Shown: positions 8,388 through 16,050 of the stretch, one piece after another
Layout: each line of letters opens with the position of its first letter
How positions within the stretch are numbered: position 1 is the first letter of the stretch
Source: an uncultured Spirochaetia bacterium
GTDB taxonomy: Bacteria > Spirochaetota > Spirochaetia > JABEVK01
NCBI GenBank assembly: GCA_937960645.1
Contig: CALGPJ010000020.1
Location: 1 to 42,815 of the forward strand
Direction of reading: 5' to 3'
DNA length: 42,815 nucleotides
Notes under the pieces: model-generated
The model's input: only the letters and a program-made list of their open reading frames with translations
The model's database searches: none
What the model was told of the DNA's origin: nothing
Position numbers and translations under genes: made by a program

Positions 8388-9493
8388 GCCCTCACCCGCT
8401 CGACGATGTAGCCGTCATCGGCATCCCAGGCCACATAGACCTCGTCATCCCATTTTATGAGAGGACCCATGTCCATGTAGTTGACGTGTTGTTTGAACAC
8501 TTTGAATTTCAAACCGCTGTCGATGTTGACGTAAAACTTGCTCTGGTGGCCAAAATAAATCCGTTCGTGAACCTTCCCATGAAAAACGTTGTCGTCTTTC
8601 TGTTCGTGTGAGGGACGTTCTTTGCTGATGCGGATTTTTTCCGGCCTGATGGAATGAACTACCCTCTCTCCCACCTGCCAATTCCCCTCGGCCGTCACCT
8701 CGACAATGCCCAACCCCTGGGTATCGATGTAAATGACATCCCCCTCAACCTTGGTGATGGTCCCTTCGAGGGTGTTTGTCTCTCCGATGAATTCCGCGAC
8801 GAAGGTGGTTGCGGGTGCCTCGTAGATCTCGTGCGGGGCTCCAACCTGAAGGACTTCCCCCTTGTTCATGACAGCAACCCGGTCAGAAACCCCGAGTGCT
8901 TCGGCTTGATCGTGGGTAACGTAAATGAAGGTGATGCCCACGGCGTCGTGCAACTCGTCAAGATCGACCAGCAGCTGCTGACGTAGCTTGGCGTCCAGAG
9001 CGCTCAAGGGTTCATCCAGAAGCAGAACATTTGGTCGATTGATCAGGGCCCGAGCGATGGCGACACGTTGCCGTTGCCCACCGGAAAGCTGCTGAGGCTT
9101 TTTGTTGACATGCTCCTTGAGGTGAACCAGGTCGAGCATCTCCCAGACCCGTGCATCGAGTTCCTTCGCAGAAGTTTTTCGCAGGCGCAGGGGAAACGCG
9201 ATATTCTCGTAAACACTAAGGTGGGGAAAGAGCGCATAGTTCTGAAAAACGGTATTGATCGGCCTCTTATTGGGTGGCAGGGGAAGGATGTCGGACGAGT
9301 CCAGCATGACGACGCCAGAGTCGGGATTCTCGAATCCCGCCAAAATCCTCAGGAGGGTGGTTTTACCACAGCCGCTGGGCCCCAGTAATGAAAAAAACTC
9401 ACCCTTGTTGATTTGAAGGGATACCCCCTTGAGGGCTTTGAAATCGCCAAAACTCTTGATGACCCCCTGAACGGTGACGTCGCTCCCTATCAC
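8384..9493 (-). CDS. potA: Polyamine ABC transporter ATPase PotA
   Basis: ATP-binding subunit of the polyamine importer, ~369 residues. Walker A is Gly-Pro-Ser-Gly-Cys-Gly-Lys-Thr-Thr, followed by a Q-loop, signature Leu-Ser-Gly-Gly-Gln-Arg-Gln-Arg-Val-Ala and Walker B Leu-Leu-Leu-Asp-Glu-Pro with Ser-Ala-Leu-Asp. A C-terminal TOBE-like regulatory domain follows from about residue 280. The open frame reaches a TTG at 9529, but a promoter (TTGACA 9541-9546, 17 nt, GATATT 9518-9523) would start transcription near 9511, downstream of that TTG. GTG 9493 (or 9502), preceded by a G-rich Shine-Dalgarno-like run, is therefore preferred. First gene of potABCD. Confidence 0.9.
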   Translation of the reverse strand: MIGSDVTVQGVIKSFGDFKALKGVSLQINKGEFFSLLGPSGCGKTTLLRILAGFENPDSGVVMLDSSDILPLPPNKRPINTVFQNYALFPHLSVYENIAFPLRLRKTSAKELDARVWEMLDLVHLKEHVNKKPQQLSGGQRQRVAIARALINRPNVLLLDEPLSALDAKLRQQLLVDLDELHDAVGITFIYVTHDQAEALGVSDRVAVMNKGEVLQVGAPHEIYEAPATTFVAEFIGETNTLEGTITKVEGDVIYIDTQGLGIVEVTAEGNWQVGERVVHSIRPEKIRISKERPSHEQKDDNVFHGKVHERIYFGHQSKFYVNIDSGLKFKVFKQHVNYMDMGPLIKWDDEVYVAWDADDGYIVERVRA

Positions 9494-9517
9494 CCGAACC
9501 ACCCCCTGCTGGGTGGG

Positions 9518-9546
9518 AATATCGGTCAAATATCGGTTTTTGTCAA
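9518..9546 (-). promoter_or_regulatory. Promoter of the potABCD operon
   Basis: On the minus strand: TTGACA (9546-9541), 17-nt spacer, GATATT (9523-9518). The perfect -35 box sits in the 45-nt gap after the transglutaminase-like gene and gives the polyamine operon its own start. Confidence 0.55.
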
Positions 9547-9574
9547 TGCTTTGAGGTCACTATTTATGAAAGTT

Positions 9575-10699
9575 TTAAGGCTCTTTTTTTAGATCGATAC
9601 CCAGCCATTTCCGGGGATCGGCCATTTCGGAATCGATCATGCCCAACTCGACATTTGCGGTTAGCTCCGCCACCAACCACTGGCGTCCCTCAAAGGCAAA
9701 ACGGGCCCCATTTCCGGAAAGATCGACAGCCGCCAAAGCATGGCCGTAAACCTGGCTCACCATAAGGATGCCTTCGATACCCCAATGATCGAGAACCGCC
9801 AGATATACCAGGGCCAGGCTGTCGCAATCTCCGCTTCGTTGGGTGAGCACGGTCCCGGAGGCATCGATGTCCGAGGCATCGGACCGCCTTTGATAAGTGA
9901 AGCCTTGCAGATCTTTCAGCAAGGCTCGGGGCCATTCGGTTCGAGGAAGACGGCGCGACTCGTAAAGCCGAGCTAATTGCCGTGCAAACAGCTCGAGGTG
10001 GGCCCGTGTCTCACGATAAATCATCCGATAAAACCGTGACCATGCCCTGGCGATTCGATCGGGCTGACGGGCCGGAAAACGGGATAGAACTACGGCCTCC
10101 CGATCGATGACCGCCTGTTCGGCCTGGGTCCAGTTCGAGCCCAAAACTGCCGACAAGGCCATTCCCGACCACTGGATGCCAAGACCCGCTTCTCCCCGGG
10201 GAAAACGGAACTGACTCACGGGCCCAGGCAAAAATCGCTCGGCGGTATTCGGGGCAAAACTATCGATGAAACTGAGGAGTTTGTACTTATCCTGATCGAA
10301 TCGGGATTGCGGTGTCAGGGCCGCGAGGCGGATCACCGAAGATTCCCGAGCTATCCAGAAGGCATAACCGAGAAAGCGCCCATCGTCCGCCTCGAGAGAA
10401 AGCTCAGCTGTCGCCGCAGGTCGATCGTTGTACCGGAACCGCTGGACGGCACTCGCCGGCAATCCCCATTCGGCAAGATGGGCAGCCACCAACCGTTCGA
10501 TCTCACCGCCTGGGTAAACCCTGAGCTGGTAAACGCCGTGATCGTCGCGGAGAGTGAGTTTTTCCCCGGCGTTCTGGATGTCTTCGAATATCAAATCGTC
10601 CGGAATATCCAGGTAAAAGTCCCAAGCCTCGGCGTGGATGACTTCGGCGTGGGCGAGGACCGTGAAACACAGCAAAAACACGGAAAGGACGTTCTTCAT
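9575..10699 (-). CDS. Secreted transglutaminase-like cysteine protease family protein
   Basis: A 374-residue exported protein with a Sec signal peptide (hydrophobic core, cut near Ala-His-Ala). The C-terminal third has a transglutaminase-like core: Ser-Gly-Asp-Cys-Asp-Ser-Leu-Ala (Cys292), Tyr-Gly-His-Ala (His320) and an acid about 25 residues later (probably Glu345), matching the Cys-His-Asp/Glu order of the family. The N-terminal two thirds are not recognised. Transglutaminase-like periplasmic proteins act as proteases or cross-linkers; the substrate here is unknown. The start is the ATG before the signal peptide; a longer frame to 10801 runs through the upstream terminator and is rejected. 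There is no Shine-Dalgarno, but TAATAT lies 5 nt before the ATG, suggesting a leaderless mRNA. Confidence 0.75.
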   Translation of the reverse strand: MKNVLSVFLLCFTVLAHAEVIHAEAWDFYLDIPDDLIFEDIQNAGEKLTLRDDHGVYQLRVYPGGEIERLVAAHLAEWGLPASAVQRFRYNDRPAATAELSLEADDGRFLGYAFWIARESSVIRLAALTPQSRFDQDKYKLLSFIDSFAPNTAERFLPGPVSQFRFPRGEAGLGIQWSGMALSAVLGSNWTQAEQAVIDREAVVLSRFPARQPDRIARAWSRFYRMIYRETRAHLELFARQLARLYESRRLPRTEWPRALLKDLQGFTYQRRSDASDIDASGTVLTQRSGDCDSLALVYLAVLDHWGIEGILMVSQVYGHALAAVDLSGNGARFAFEGRQWLVAELTANVELGMIDSEMADPRKWLGIDLKKEP

Positions 10700-10730
10700 C
10701 GTAGATATTATCGACCGAAAGATGCGCCGC

Positions 10731-10766
10731 CTTGTGCCGCAGTAAAAACTTGTGCCGCGGTAAAAA
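10731..10766. repeat. Two tandem 18-bp repeats resembling the IS end
   Basis: CTTGTGCCGCAGTAAAAA (10731-10748) is followed directly by CTTGTGCCGCGGTAAAAA (10749-10766), with one difference. The second copy shares TTGTGCCGCGG-AA with the outer end of the IS and its flank (13 of 14 bases). It lies between the terminator of the GH13 gene and the next gene. Confidence 0.6.
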
Positions 10767-10788
10767 AAGGCCGCCCTTTCGGGCGGCC
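10762..10788 (-). terminator. Intrinsic terminator of the GH13 gene
   Basis: GGCCGCCC (10769-10776), loop TTTC, GGGCGGCC (10781-10788). Read on the minus strand, the GC-rich 8-bp stem is followed by seven T (complement of 10762-10768). It lies 21 nt after the stop of the debranching-enzyme gene. Confidence 0.9.
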
Positions 10789-10809
10789 CTTGGTGAAACA
10801 TTCCCAGGA

Positions 10810-13800
10810 TTAGCGCTTGCTGATCGCCACGTTGTCGACGTAAACGTATTCGTCCGTCGCGTTCATGTAACTCAGGAAACGGATTTTCATGGTGCTACTC
10901 TGGTAGCTGGTGATGTTGTAGCTTACATTCGTCCAGTCCTGGGTTCCCCCCAAGGTGGCTACCGTATACCAGGCGCCATTGTAAAGAACCTGAACCCTGA
11001 GGTATTCGCCAGAGTCCAGTCCGACGGTCTTGTACTTGAATGCCAGGGTGACCTCGGTACCCCGCTTGTCGGTGCTGTTGCGCATCGTCAGGTAGCTGAC
11101 ACTGCTCGTCGCGCGAGCCGCGGCGCTACCCGAAGCCTGGTACCACTTGTAGGTCGTGGTTCCACCCGTGATGTCCCAGTTGGTGCTGATGCTGTCCATC
11201 GTGTCGTAGAAGTTTCCGTTGTAGGTGGGATAGACCGTCACGGTCTGGCCACCCGTACCAACGAAGTTCGCGCCGTCGCTCCAGCGATTGTCGTTGATGA
11301 GCGCCTTGAACTCGAAGCTGGCTCCGTTGGCGATGGCGGTGGTGCTCCACACCCAGACATTGCCGCTGGTCCAGGTCATGGCCTGACCGGCCGTCCAGCT
11401 GAGGGGGGAGAGGCTTCCCCGTACCGTCATGGAATTGCCGTATCCGACGTCATAGACCACACGGATCGTCGTCGTCACCGAACTGCTCTGGGTGGTGGCG
11501 CTGGCCGTGTTGCTCTGGGCCGAGGTACCGCCGGCGTTGCTGGCGGCCACGCGGTAGTAATAGGTGGTACCGGCACTCAGACCCGTATTACTGTAGCTGG
11601 TGCTGGAAGTCGTTCCGATGCTGGTGTAGGTTCCCCCAGAGCTTGTCGCACGATACACGGTGTAGCTGGTCGCTCCGGAGCTGGCGTTCCAACTTAGGTT
11701 GATCTGACTCGAAGAAACGGCGGTGGCGGTGAGACCGGTGGGTGCTGCCGGCGGCGGCGTGTTGGCCACGGCCTTGAAGACCGAGATGGACCACGGATTT
11801 TGACCGTAACTGCCCGACAAGGTCCAGGCGTCGGCGTCGGTCCAGAAGTTGTCGTTGCTCTCTGCCCAGGAGCTGGTGTCGATGATGCGCTTCCAAACCT
11901 TGCCGCTGTCGGCAGCGGGCGCAGTGAAGGAAACGTTCGCGGTCCACATGTTGACGAACAAAAGGTAATCGGTGTCGCCGACCGCCGATCCATCGATGTG
12001 GATCCTCACCGCCCGGTCACTGGTGGCGTTAAAGCCGCCCGAGCCGTCTGCCTTGGCAAAGTAAATGGGCATGCTGTAGTTGGCTTGACGCAGGGCCACG
12101 GAGTTCTTGCGAAGGTTCATGACGAAGGTGGCGAATTGGAAAATATTGTTTTTGCCATCCGCGCGGGCATCGGTACCTAGGTTGTTGTGGTAGGTCTCCC
12201 CCGCGATCCCCGTGCTGACCGTTTGGGGCGAATCGGTGTTGATCATGTAGTAATTGTTCCACGTTGCGGGAGAATCGATGTTATACGGGTTGTTGTTCCC
12301 GTTCTGGGTACGTCCGAACTCATCGCCCCAAACCACCATCGGCACACCACGGCTGAAGAACTGGTAGACCCAGAAGTTGCGCAGCCTCTGACGCCGCAGG
12401 GACTGGTTGCCGTTGCTTCCCCAGCTGTCGTTGTTGTCGTTACCGCCGTCGGAGGGGCCGAAGGGCCAGAGGCGGCTGGTGTTGGTCTTGCTGTTGTAGC
12501 TTACCAGGTCCGCCAGGGTGAAGCCGTCGTGGGCCACAATGAAGTTGACGCTCTTGTGCGGTCCGCCCTGATCGTTGAAGAAGTTGTAGTCGCCGTAGAA
12601 GGCGTCAGCGTAGGTGACTCCCCCGCCCCCTGAGGTGTCTCCCTTGAGGAAGCGGCGAACGGCGTCGCGATAGCGGCCGTTCCACTCGCCCCACTTGTTG
12701 GGGAACTGACCAACCTGATAGCCGCCCGGCCACTGGGTGTCCCAGGCCTCGGCGATCATCTCCACGTTGTAGGTATTCGTGAGGTTGGCGATGTCCAGAA
12801 GAAGTTGGGCGTTGGGGTTGAAATAGTAATTCGGTTTGTTATCCCGACCCAAAACAGGCGCCAGGTCAAACCGGAAACCATCCACCCCCATCTTGGTGAT
12901 CCAGTAAGTTAGACTATTCAGAATGTGTTGGCGAACGATGGCGTTACTGGAATCGAAGTTGTTGCCACACCCAGTGGACTCCCAGTACTTGCTCTTGTCG
13001 GTGCTCACCAAAGCGTAATATTCGGCGTTGTCAAGACCACGGAAACCAGTGAGCTCGGCGACCTTGCCCGTAGCCTCCCAGATACCGCCCTCGCCCGTGT
13101 GGTTGTACACCACATCCATGTAAATTTCCATGCCGTTGTCGTGGAAGGCCTTGACCATCTCTTTGAATTCTTTGGTCGGACCCCCGGGGCTCTTGTCGTA
13201 GGCATAGCGGCGGTCCGGGGCAAAGAAGCTATAGGTCATGTACCCCCAATAGTTGCCGCCGGCTGCGTTCGAGGGGTTGTTGTCGTTGTCGGTTTCATGA
13301 ATGGGAAGGAGTTCGATGGTATTGACACCGAGGGCCTTGAAATAGGGGATGAGGTAGGTCAGCCCCTTGTAGGTCCCCCGATAGGATGCAAGAACGTTTT
13401 GAACCGCCGAAAAACCCGGGAAACCCGAGAGAATGGTCTGCAAACTCGAGGCGCTGGGGTGCATCGTCATTCCGCGGACATGAGCCTCGTAGATGATTGC
13501 ATCTTTCTGGGCGATGTTGGGCTTGGTTCCCGTGCTTGTGTTATCCACGAAGGCATAGCTCTTGGGGGCCCATTTCCCTGTGTCGACGTTGCGGCGGTTG
13601 ATGGCGACGTTACCGGTAATAGGTCCCGAGTACGTGTGTCCTGCCCCGACATCGGTTCCGCCCGTTCCAAACATCCCGGCGTTTTCACCCGCCGCGGTGA
13701 GGGCGGGATTATCCTTGTCGTGCGTCATTTCCAGGCCGTAAGGATCGTAGAGGACCTTGTTGGGGTTGAAGCGGTTGCCGTTGGCATCGACATCCGTGAT

Positions 13801-14292
13801 GAACCCGGCGCTGCTGTTGCCGCGCTGCCAGGAGGTGCTGAAGGGCCAGTTGGGTCCCCAGGCCCGGAAAGCATAAATAATTTTTCCGGGTACCGCCGAA
13901 AGTTTGGCGCGCCAGATGTTGTCGGTCCCTTTGACCATCCAATAATCGTAGACGGCATTCGTTCCCGTAGCGGAGGTGTAGATTTCCAGGAGCACCTTGG
14001 TGGCGTTTTTGGAGTACACACCGATTTCCAAATCACTGCCCTCGCCGCTCACGTACCGGGCTCCTTGGGGCCAGGTTCCACTCCCCCAGGTACTCATCGA
14101 CACCGGACTGAACGATCCACTCGCCGGATACCGTTGTCCGAGCACCGTGCTCGATGCGGGCGGGTAGACGATGCGTGACGATTCGACCTCGGCCGCAAAA
14201 TTTTGTTCCTGGAGCTGGGTCGCCGGATTCTGGCAGGACCAGAATAACAGGGCGGCAGCTACCATCAGGACAAATCCTGAAAACCTTTTCAT
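10810..14292 (-). CDS. Secreted multidomain GH13 isoamylase/glycogen-debranching-type lipoprotein
   Basis: A 1160-residue surface or periplasmic alpha-glucan hydrolase. Lipoprotein signal ends at Cys20. Residues ~75-150 look like a CBM48-type N-terminal module. The GH13 barrel (~260-780) has all four regions: Asp-Val-Val-Tyr-Asn-His (393-398), Gly-Phe-Arg-Phe-Asp (nucleophile Asp476), Ile-Ala-Glu-Ala-Trp (acid/base Glu515) and Val-Ala-His-Asp-Gly (Asp589). The last, with Phe-Thr-Leu-x-Asp-Leu-Val-Ser-Tyr-Asn, is the form found in isoamylase/GlgX enzymes that cut alpha-1,6 branches. A fibronectin type III domain (~850-940), a starch-binding-like beta module (~945-1035) and a C-terminal jelly-roll-like module follow. 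Strong Shine-Dalgarno TAAGGAGGG before the ATG. Single-gene unit with its own promoter, operator and terminator. Branch specificity is inferred. Confidence 0.88.
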   Translation of the reverse strand: MKRFSGFVLMVAAALLFWSCQNPATQLQEQNFAAEVESSRIVYPPASSTVLGQRYPASGSFSPVSMSTWGSGTWPQGARYVSGEGSDLEIGVYSKNATKVLLEIYTSATGTNAVYDYWMVKGTDNIWRAKLSAVPGKIIYAFRAWGPNWPFSTSWQRGNSSAGFITDVDANGNRFNPNKVLYDPYGLEMTHDKDNPALTAAGENAGMFGTGGTDVGAGHTYSGPITGNVAINRRNVDTGKWAPKSYAFVDNTSTGTKPNIAQKDAIIYEAHVRGMTMHPSASSLQTILSGFPGFSAVQNVLASYRGTYKGLTYLIPYFKALGVNTIELLPIHETDNDNNPSNAAGGNYWGYMTYSFFAPDRRYAYDKSPGGPTKEFKEMVKAFHDNGMEIYMDVVYNHTGEGGIWEATGKVAELTGFRGLDNAEYYALVSTDKSKYWESTGCGNNFDSSNAIVRQHILNSLTYWITKMGVDGFRFDLAPVLGRDNKPNYYFNPNAQLLLDIANLTNTYNVEMIAEAWDTQWPGGYQVGQFPNKWGEWNGRYRDAVRRFLKGDTSGGGGVTYADAFYGDYNFFNDQGGPHKSVNFIVAHDGFTLADLVSYNSKTNTSRLWPFGPSDGGNDNNDSWGSNGNQSLRRQRLRNFWVYQFFSRGVPMVVWGDEFGRTQNGNNNPYNIDSPATWNNYYMINTDSPQTVSTGIAGETYHNNLGTDARADGKNNIFQFATFVMNLRKNSVALRQANYSMPIYFAKADGSGGFNATSDRAVRIHIDGSAVGDTDYLLFVNMWTANVSFTAPAADSGKVWKRIIDTSSWAESNDNFWTDADAWTLSGSYGQNPWSISVFKAVANTPPPAAPTGLTATAVSSSQINLSWNASSGATSYTVYRATSSGGTYTSIGTTSSTSYSNTGLSAGTTYYYRVAASNAGGTSAQSNTASATTQSSSVTTTIRVVYDVGYGNSMTVRGSLSPLSWTAGQAMTWTSGNVWVWSTTAIANGASFEFKALINDNRWSDGANFVGTGGQTVTVYPTYNGNFYDTMDSISTNWDITGGTTTYKWYQASGSAAARATSSVSYLTMRNSTDKRGTEVTLAFKYKTVGLDSGEYLRVQVLYNGAWYTVATLGGTQDWTNVSYNITSYQSSTMKIRFLSYMNATDEYVYVDNVAISKR

Positions 14293-14312
14293 AAAATTCC
14301 CTCCTTACCTAT

Positions 14313-14324
14313 GGAAACGTTTAC
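14313..14324. promoter_or_regulatory. LacI-family-type operator
   Basis: GGAAACGTTTAC is a near-palindrome around a central CG, with AAACGTTT as a perfect core. This is the form bound by LacI-family sugar repressors such as MalR or CcpA. It sits just downstream of the predicted transcription start of the GH13 gene, where a bound repressor would block it. Confidence 0.6.
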
Positions 14325-14335
14325 TACCATTCTTT

Positions 14336-14364
14336 ATTTTAGAACCAGGATTTTTATTTGTAAA
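14336..14364 (-). promoter_or_regulatory. Promoter of the GH13 gene
   Basis: On the minus strand: TTTACA (14364-14359), 17-nt spacer, TAAAAT (14341-14336). Both hexamers differ from consensus at one base. Transcription would start near 14329, leaving a leader of about 37 nt with the operator and Shine-Dalgarno. Confidence 0.75.
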
Positions 14365-14386
14365 GGGTTATTTTGAATTTTTTTTT

Positions 14387-14398
14387 CGAATCGATTCG
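14387..14398. repeat. 12-bp perfect palindrome in the GH13-nrdB intergenic region
   Basis: CGAATCGATTCG is its own reverse complement. It lies next to a T-run between the divergent promoters of the GH13 gene and nrdB. It may be a regulator site; no known consensus was matched. Confidence 0.35.
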
Positions 14399-14472
14399 TG
14401 ACCGCTGCCCATCCCCGAATAGCCCCCAATAGACGAACCGAGTTCGATTCCGCCGGTGTTTCTTCTGACTCA

Positions 14473-14488
14473 ACCCTGTATTTAGTGT
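14473..14488. promoter_or_regulatory. Candidate NrdR box 1
   Basis: ACCCTGTATTTAGTGT matches the NrdR consensus ACACWATATATWGTGT at 13 of 16 positions. It lies just upstream of the nrdB -35 hexamer. Confidence 0.5.
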
Positions 14489-14496
14489 TTAACCCC

Positions 14497-14525
14497 TTGC
14501 CTAAACCCGTACATCACGCTATATT
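14497..14525 (+). promoter_or_regulatory. Promoter of nrdB
   Basis: TTGCCT (14497-14502), 17-nt spacer, TATATT (14520-14525). The leader would be about 9 nt and contains GGAGG. Confidence 0.65.
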
Positions 14526-14532
14526 AAGCGTG
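14515..14532. promoter_or_regulatory. Candidate NrdR box 2 over the -10 region
   Basis: CACGCTATATTAAGCGTG has perfect 6-bp inverted arms. Its inner 16 bases match the NrdR consensus at 12 of 16 positions. It covers the nrdB -10 hexamer, and its centre is 43 bp from that of box 1, about four helical turns, so two NrdR units could sit on one face. Confidence 0.5.
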
Positions 14533-14540
14533 GAGGATGT

Positions 14541-15533
14541 ATGAGTATCATCAACAACAACAAAACCGACCCCAATAAAATCTTGCCGATGACCTACCTT
14601 TGGGCCCGACAGCATTATAAGGATGGGGTTGCCAACAACTGGACCCCCGAAGAAATCCCCATGCAGGACGATATCGAGCAATGGAAAAACCCCAGGGCCC
14701 TTAGCCCTCAAGAGCGCAAGCTCATCTTGTGGAACCTCGGCTTCTTCTCGACGGCTGAAAGCCTGACCGCAAACAACATCGTCCTAGCCGTTTATAACCA
14801 CGTCACCAATCCTGAATGCCGGCAATACCTCCTGCGCCAGGCCTACGAGGAGGCCATCCACACCGACACCTTCATCTATTGTTGCGACAGCCTTGGCCTC
14901 GATCCCGAGGAAATCTACACCATGTACCTGAACATCCCGAGTATCAAGGATAAGGACGAATTTGTCGTCGAACTCACCAAAAGTGTCTTCGAACCCGGCT
15001 TCAATACCATCGGCAACCACAACATCCAGAAGTTTGTCCACGACCTGGTAGGCTACTACGTCATCATGGAGGGCATTTTTTTCTATGCCGGTTTTGCGAT
15101 GATGCTCGCCCTCAAACGACAACGCAAAATGACGGGAATCGGCCAGCAATTCGAATACATCATGCGCGACGAAAGCCTTCACCTCGCGTTCGGAGCCGAC
15201 CTGATCAATACCATCGTCGCCGAAAACCCCGTGATCTGGACGCCGGATTTCAAGGCCGACCTGGTGGACCTGATCAAAAAGGCCGTCCACCTCGAAAAAG
15301 CCTACGCCTACGACGCCTGTCCGGAGGGCATTCTCGGCATCAACCCGCGTCAGTTTGCCGATTACGTGGAATACATCGCGGACCGAAGACTGGAGCGTAT
15401 TGGCCTGCCCAAGGTTTACGAAACCGAAAACCCCTTCCCCTGGATGAGCACGGCCATCGACCTGCCCAAGGAAAAAAACTTTTTTGAAACGAGGGTCACT
15501 GAATACCAGGTTGGTGGTCTCAGCTGGGACTAG
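14541..15533 (+). CDS. nrdB: Class Ic ribonucleotide reductase small subunit (Phe in place of radical Tyr)
   Basis: R2 subunit of a class I ribonucleotide reductase, 330 residues; it supplies the oxidant that starts nucleotide reduction in the large subunit, which is not in this window. Metal ligands are Glu73, Glu104, His107, Glu177, Glu211 and His214. The position four after His107, which is the radical Tyr in class Ia/Ib, is Phe111. Glu replaces Asp as the first ligand. All these positions equal the Chlamydia trachomatis R2 residues (Glu89, Glu120, His123, Phe127, Glu193, Glu227, His230) minus 16, and Tyr113, Tyr206 and Tyr322 match its Tyr129, Tyr222 and Tyr338. A Mn/Fe cofactor is therefore inferred. 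Strong GGAGG before the ATG; own promoter with NrdR-like boxes; terminator at 15573-15594. Confidence 0.93.
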   Translation: MSIINNNKTDPNKILPMTYLWARQHYKDGVANNWTPEEIPMQDDIEQWKNPRALSPQERKLILWNLGFFSTAESLTANNIVLAVYNHVTNPECRQYLLRQAYEEAIHTDTFIYCCDSLGLDPEEIYTMYLNIPSIKDKDEFVVELTKSVFEPGFNTIGNHNIQKFVHDLVGYYVIMEGIFFYAGFAMMLALKRQRKMTGIGQQFEYIMRDESLHLAFGADLINTIVAENPVIWTPDFKADLVDLIKKAVHLEKAYAYDACPEGILGINPRQFADYVEYIADRRLERIGLPKVYETENPFPWMSTAIDLPKEKNFFETRVTEYQVGGLSWD

Positions 15534-15572
15534 AGTAATCCCCATGCTGGGAGGGGGAGAAATCCATCCGGG

Positions 15573-15594
15573 GGCCGGTTCGCCGGCCTCTTTT
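15573..15594 (+). terminator. Intrinsic terminator of nrdB
   Basis: GGCCGG (15573-15578), TTCG loop, CCGGCC (15583-15588), then TCTTTT. The stem starts about 40 nt after the nrdB stop. Confidence 0.8.
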
Positions 15595-15612
15595 CGAACC
15601 CTCCCAGTTTTC

Positions 15613-15641
15613 TTGACAACACCGTTTCCTGGGTTTAGCCT
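15613..15641 (+). promoter_or_regulatory. Promoter of the PilZ-like gene
   Basis: TTGACA (15613-15618), 17-nt spacer, TAGCCT (15636-15641). The -10 is weak. The ATG at 15652 is only 10 nt further on, so any leader is about 3-4 nt and has no Shine-Dalgarno. Confidence 0.45.
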
Positions 15642-15651
15642 TAAAGAATCG

Positions 15652-16050
15652 ATGGACGACCTGAGAATTTTCGAACGGCACGCGGTGGATATCCCGGTTT
15701 TTTACGAATTTGTCAGCTTTCGGGAGGACCGCCTGGACGAACTTCAACACCCCAACCAGACTCGCGCAGTCAATTTGAGTCTTGCTGGGGTGGGAGTCAC
15801 CGGCTTCCCCAATCTCGATCCTCACAACATCCAAAAACTTCTCAAGGGTGAAAAAAAGGTACGAATCGGGCTGCAACTCTACCCCGACATGCCGCCTGTC
15901 ATCGTTTTTGCGCGCATGGTTTGGAACGAAGCCTCGCCAAACCAGAAATATCCCACCTCGAGCGGTTGTGCGTTCATCGACATCAATTCGGAAAGCTACT
16001 ACCTCATCAAGGAGTTTTTAGCTTCCCTCCCCAGTCCACAGAACGCTTAA
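15652..16050 (+). CDS. PilZ-like domain protein
   Basis: A 132-residue cytoplasmic protein. An N-terminal Glu-Arg-His-x-x-Asp-Ile-Pro-Val-x-Tyr-Glu-Phe segment and an Asn-Leu-Ser-x-x-Gly motif, followed by beta-rich sequence and Gly-Cys-Ala-Phe-Ile-Asp-Ile, resemble PilZ domains, which bind cyclic-di-GMP. The second Arg of the usual RxxxR box is missing (Arg-His-Ala-Val-Asp), so c-di-GMP binding is uncertain. An HD-GYP phosphodiesterase at 37342-38781 shows that c-di-GMP signalling is plausible. The start is the ATG just before the domain; the frame continues upstream through the promoter and the nrdB terminator, which is unlikely to be coding. The 3' end overlaps convergent pepT by 33 bp. 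Confidence 0.6.
   Translation: MDDLRIFERHAVDIPVFYEFVSFREDRLDELQHPNQTRAVNLSLAGVGVTGFPNLDPHNIQKLLKGEKKVRIGLQLYPDMPPVIVFARMVWNEASPNQKYPTSSGCAFIDINSESYYLIKEFLASLPSPQNA

Noticed and set aside
10732-11697. 321-codon plus-strand frame starting in the GH13 terminator
   Set aside because: It starts in a terminator and runs antisense to the carbohydrate-binding modules; no support.
12925-14178. 417-codon open frame on the plus strand opposite the GH13 gene
   Set aside because: Antisense shadow; the minus strand encodes all GH13 motifs over the same bases.
15484-15651. N-terminal extension of the PilZ-like protein
   Set aside because: The extension would cover the end of nrdB, the nrdB terminator and a promoter; the domain starts just after ATG 15652.
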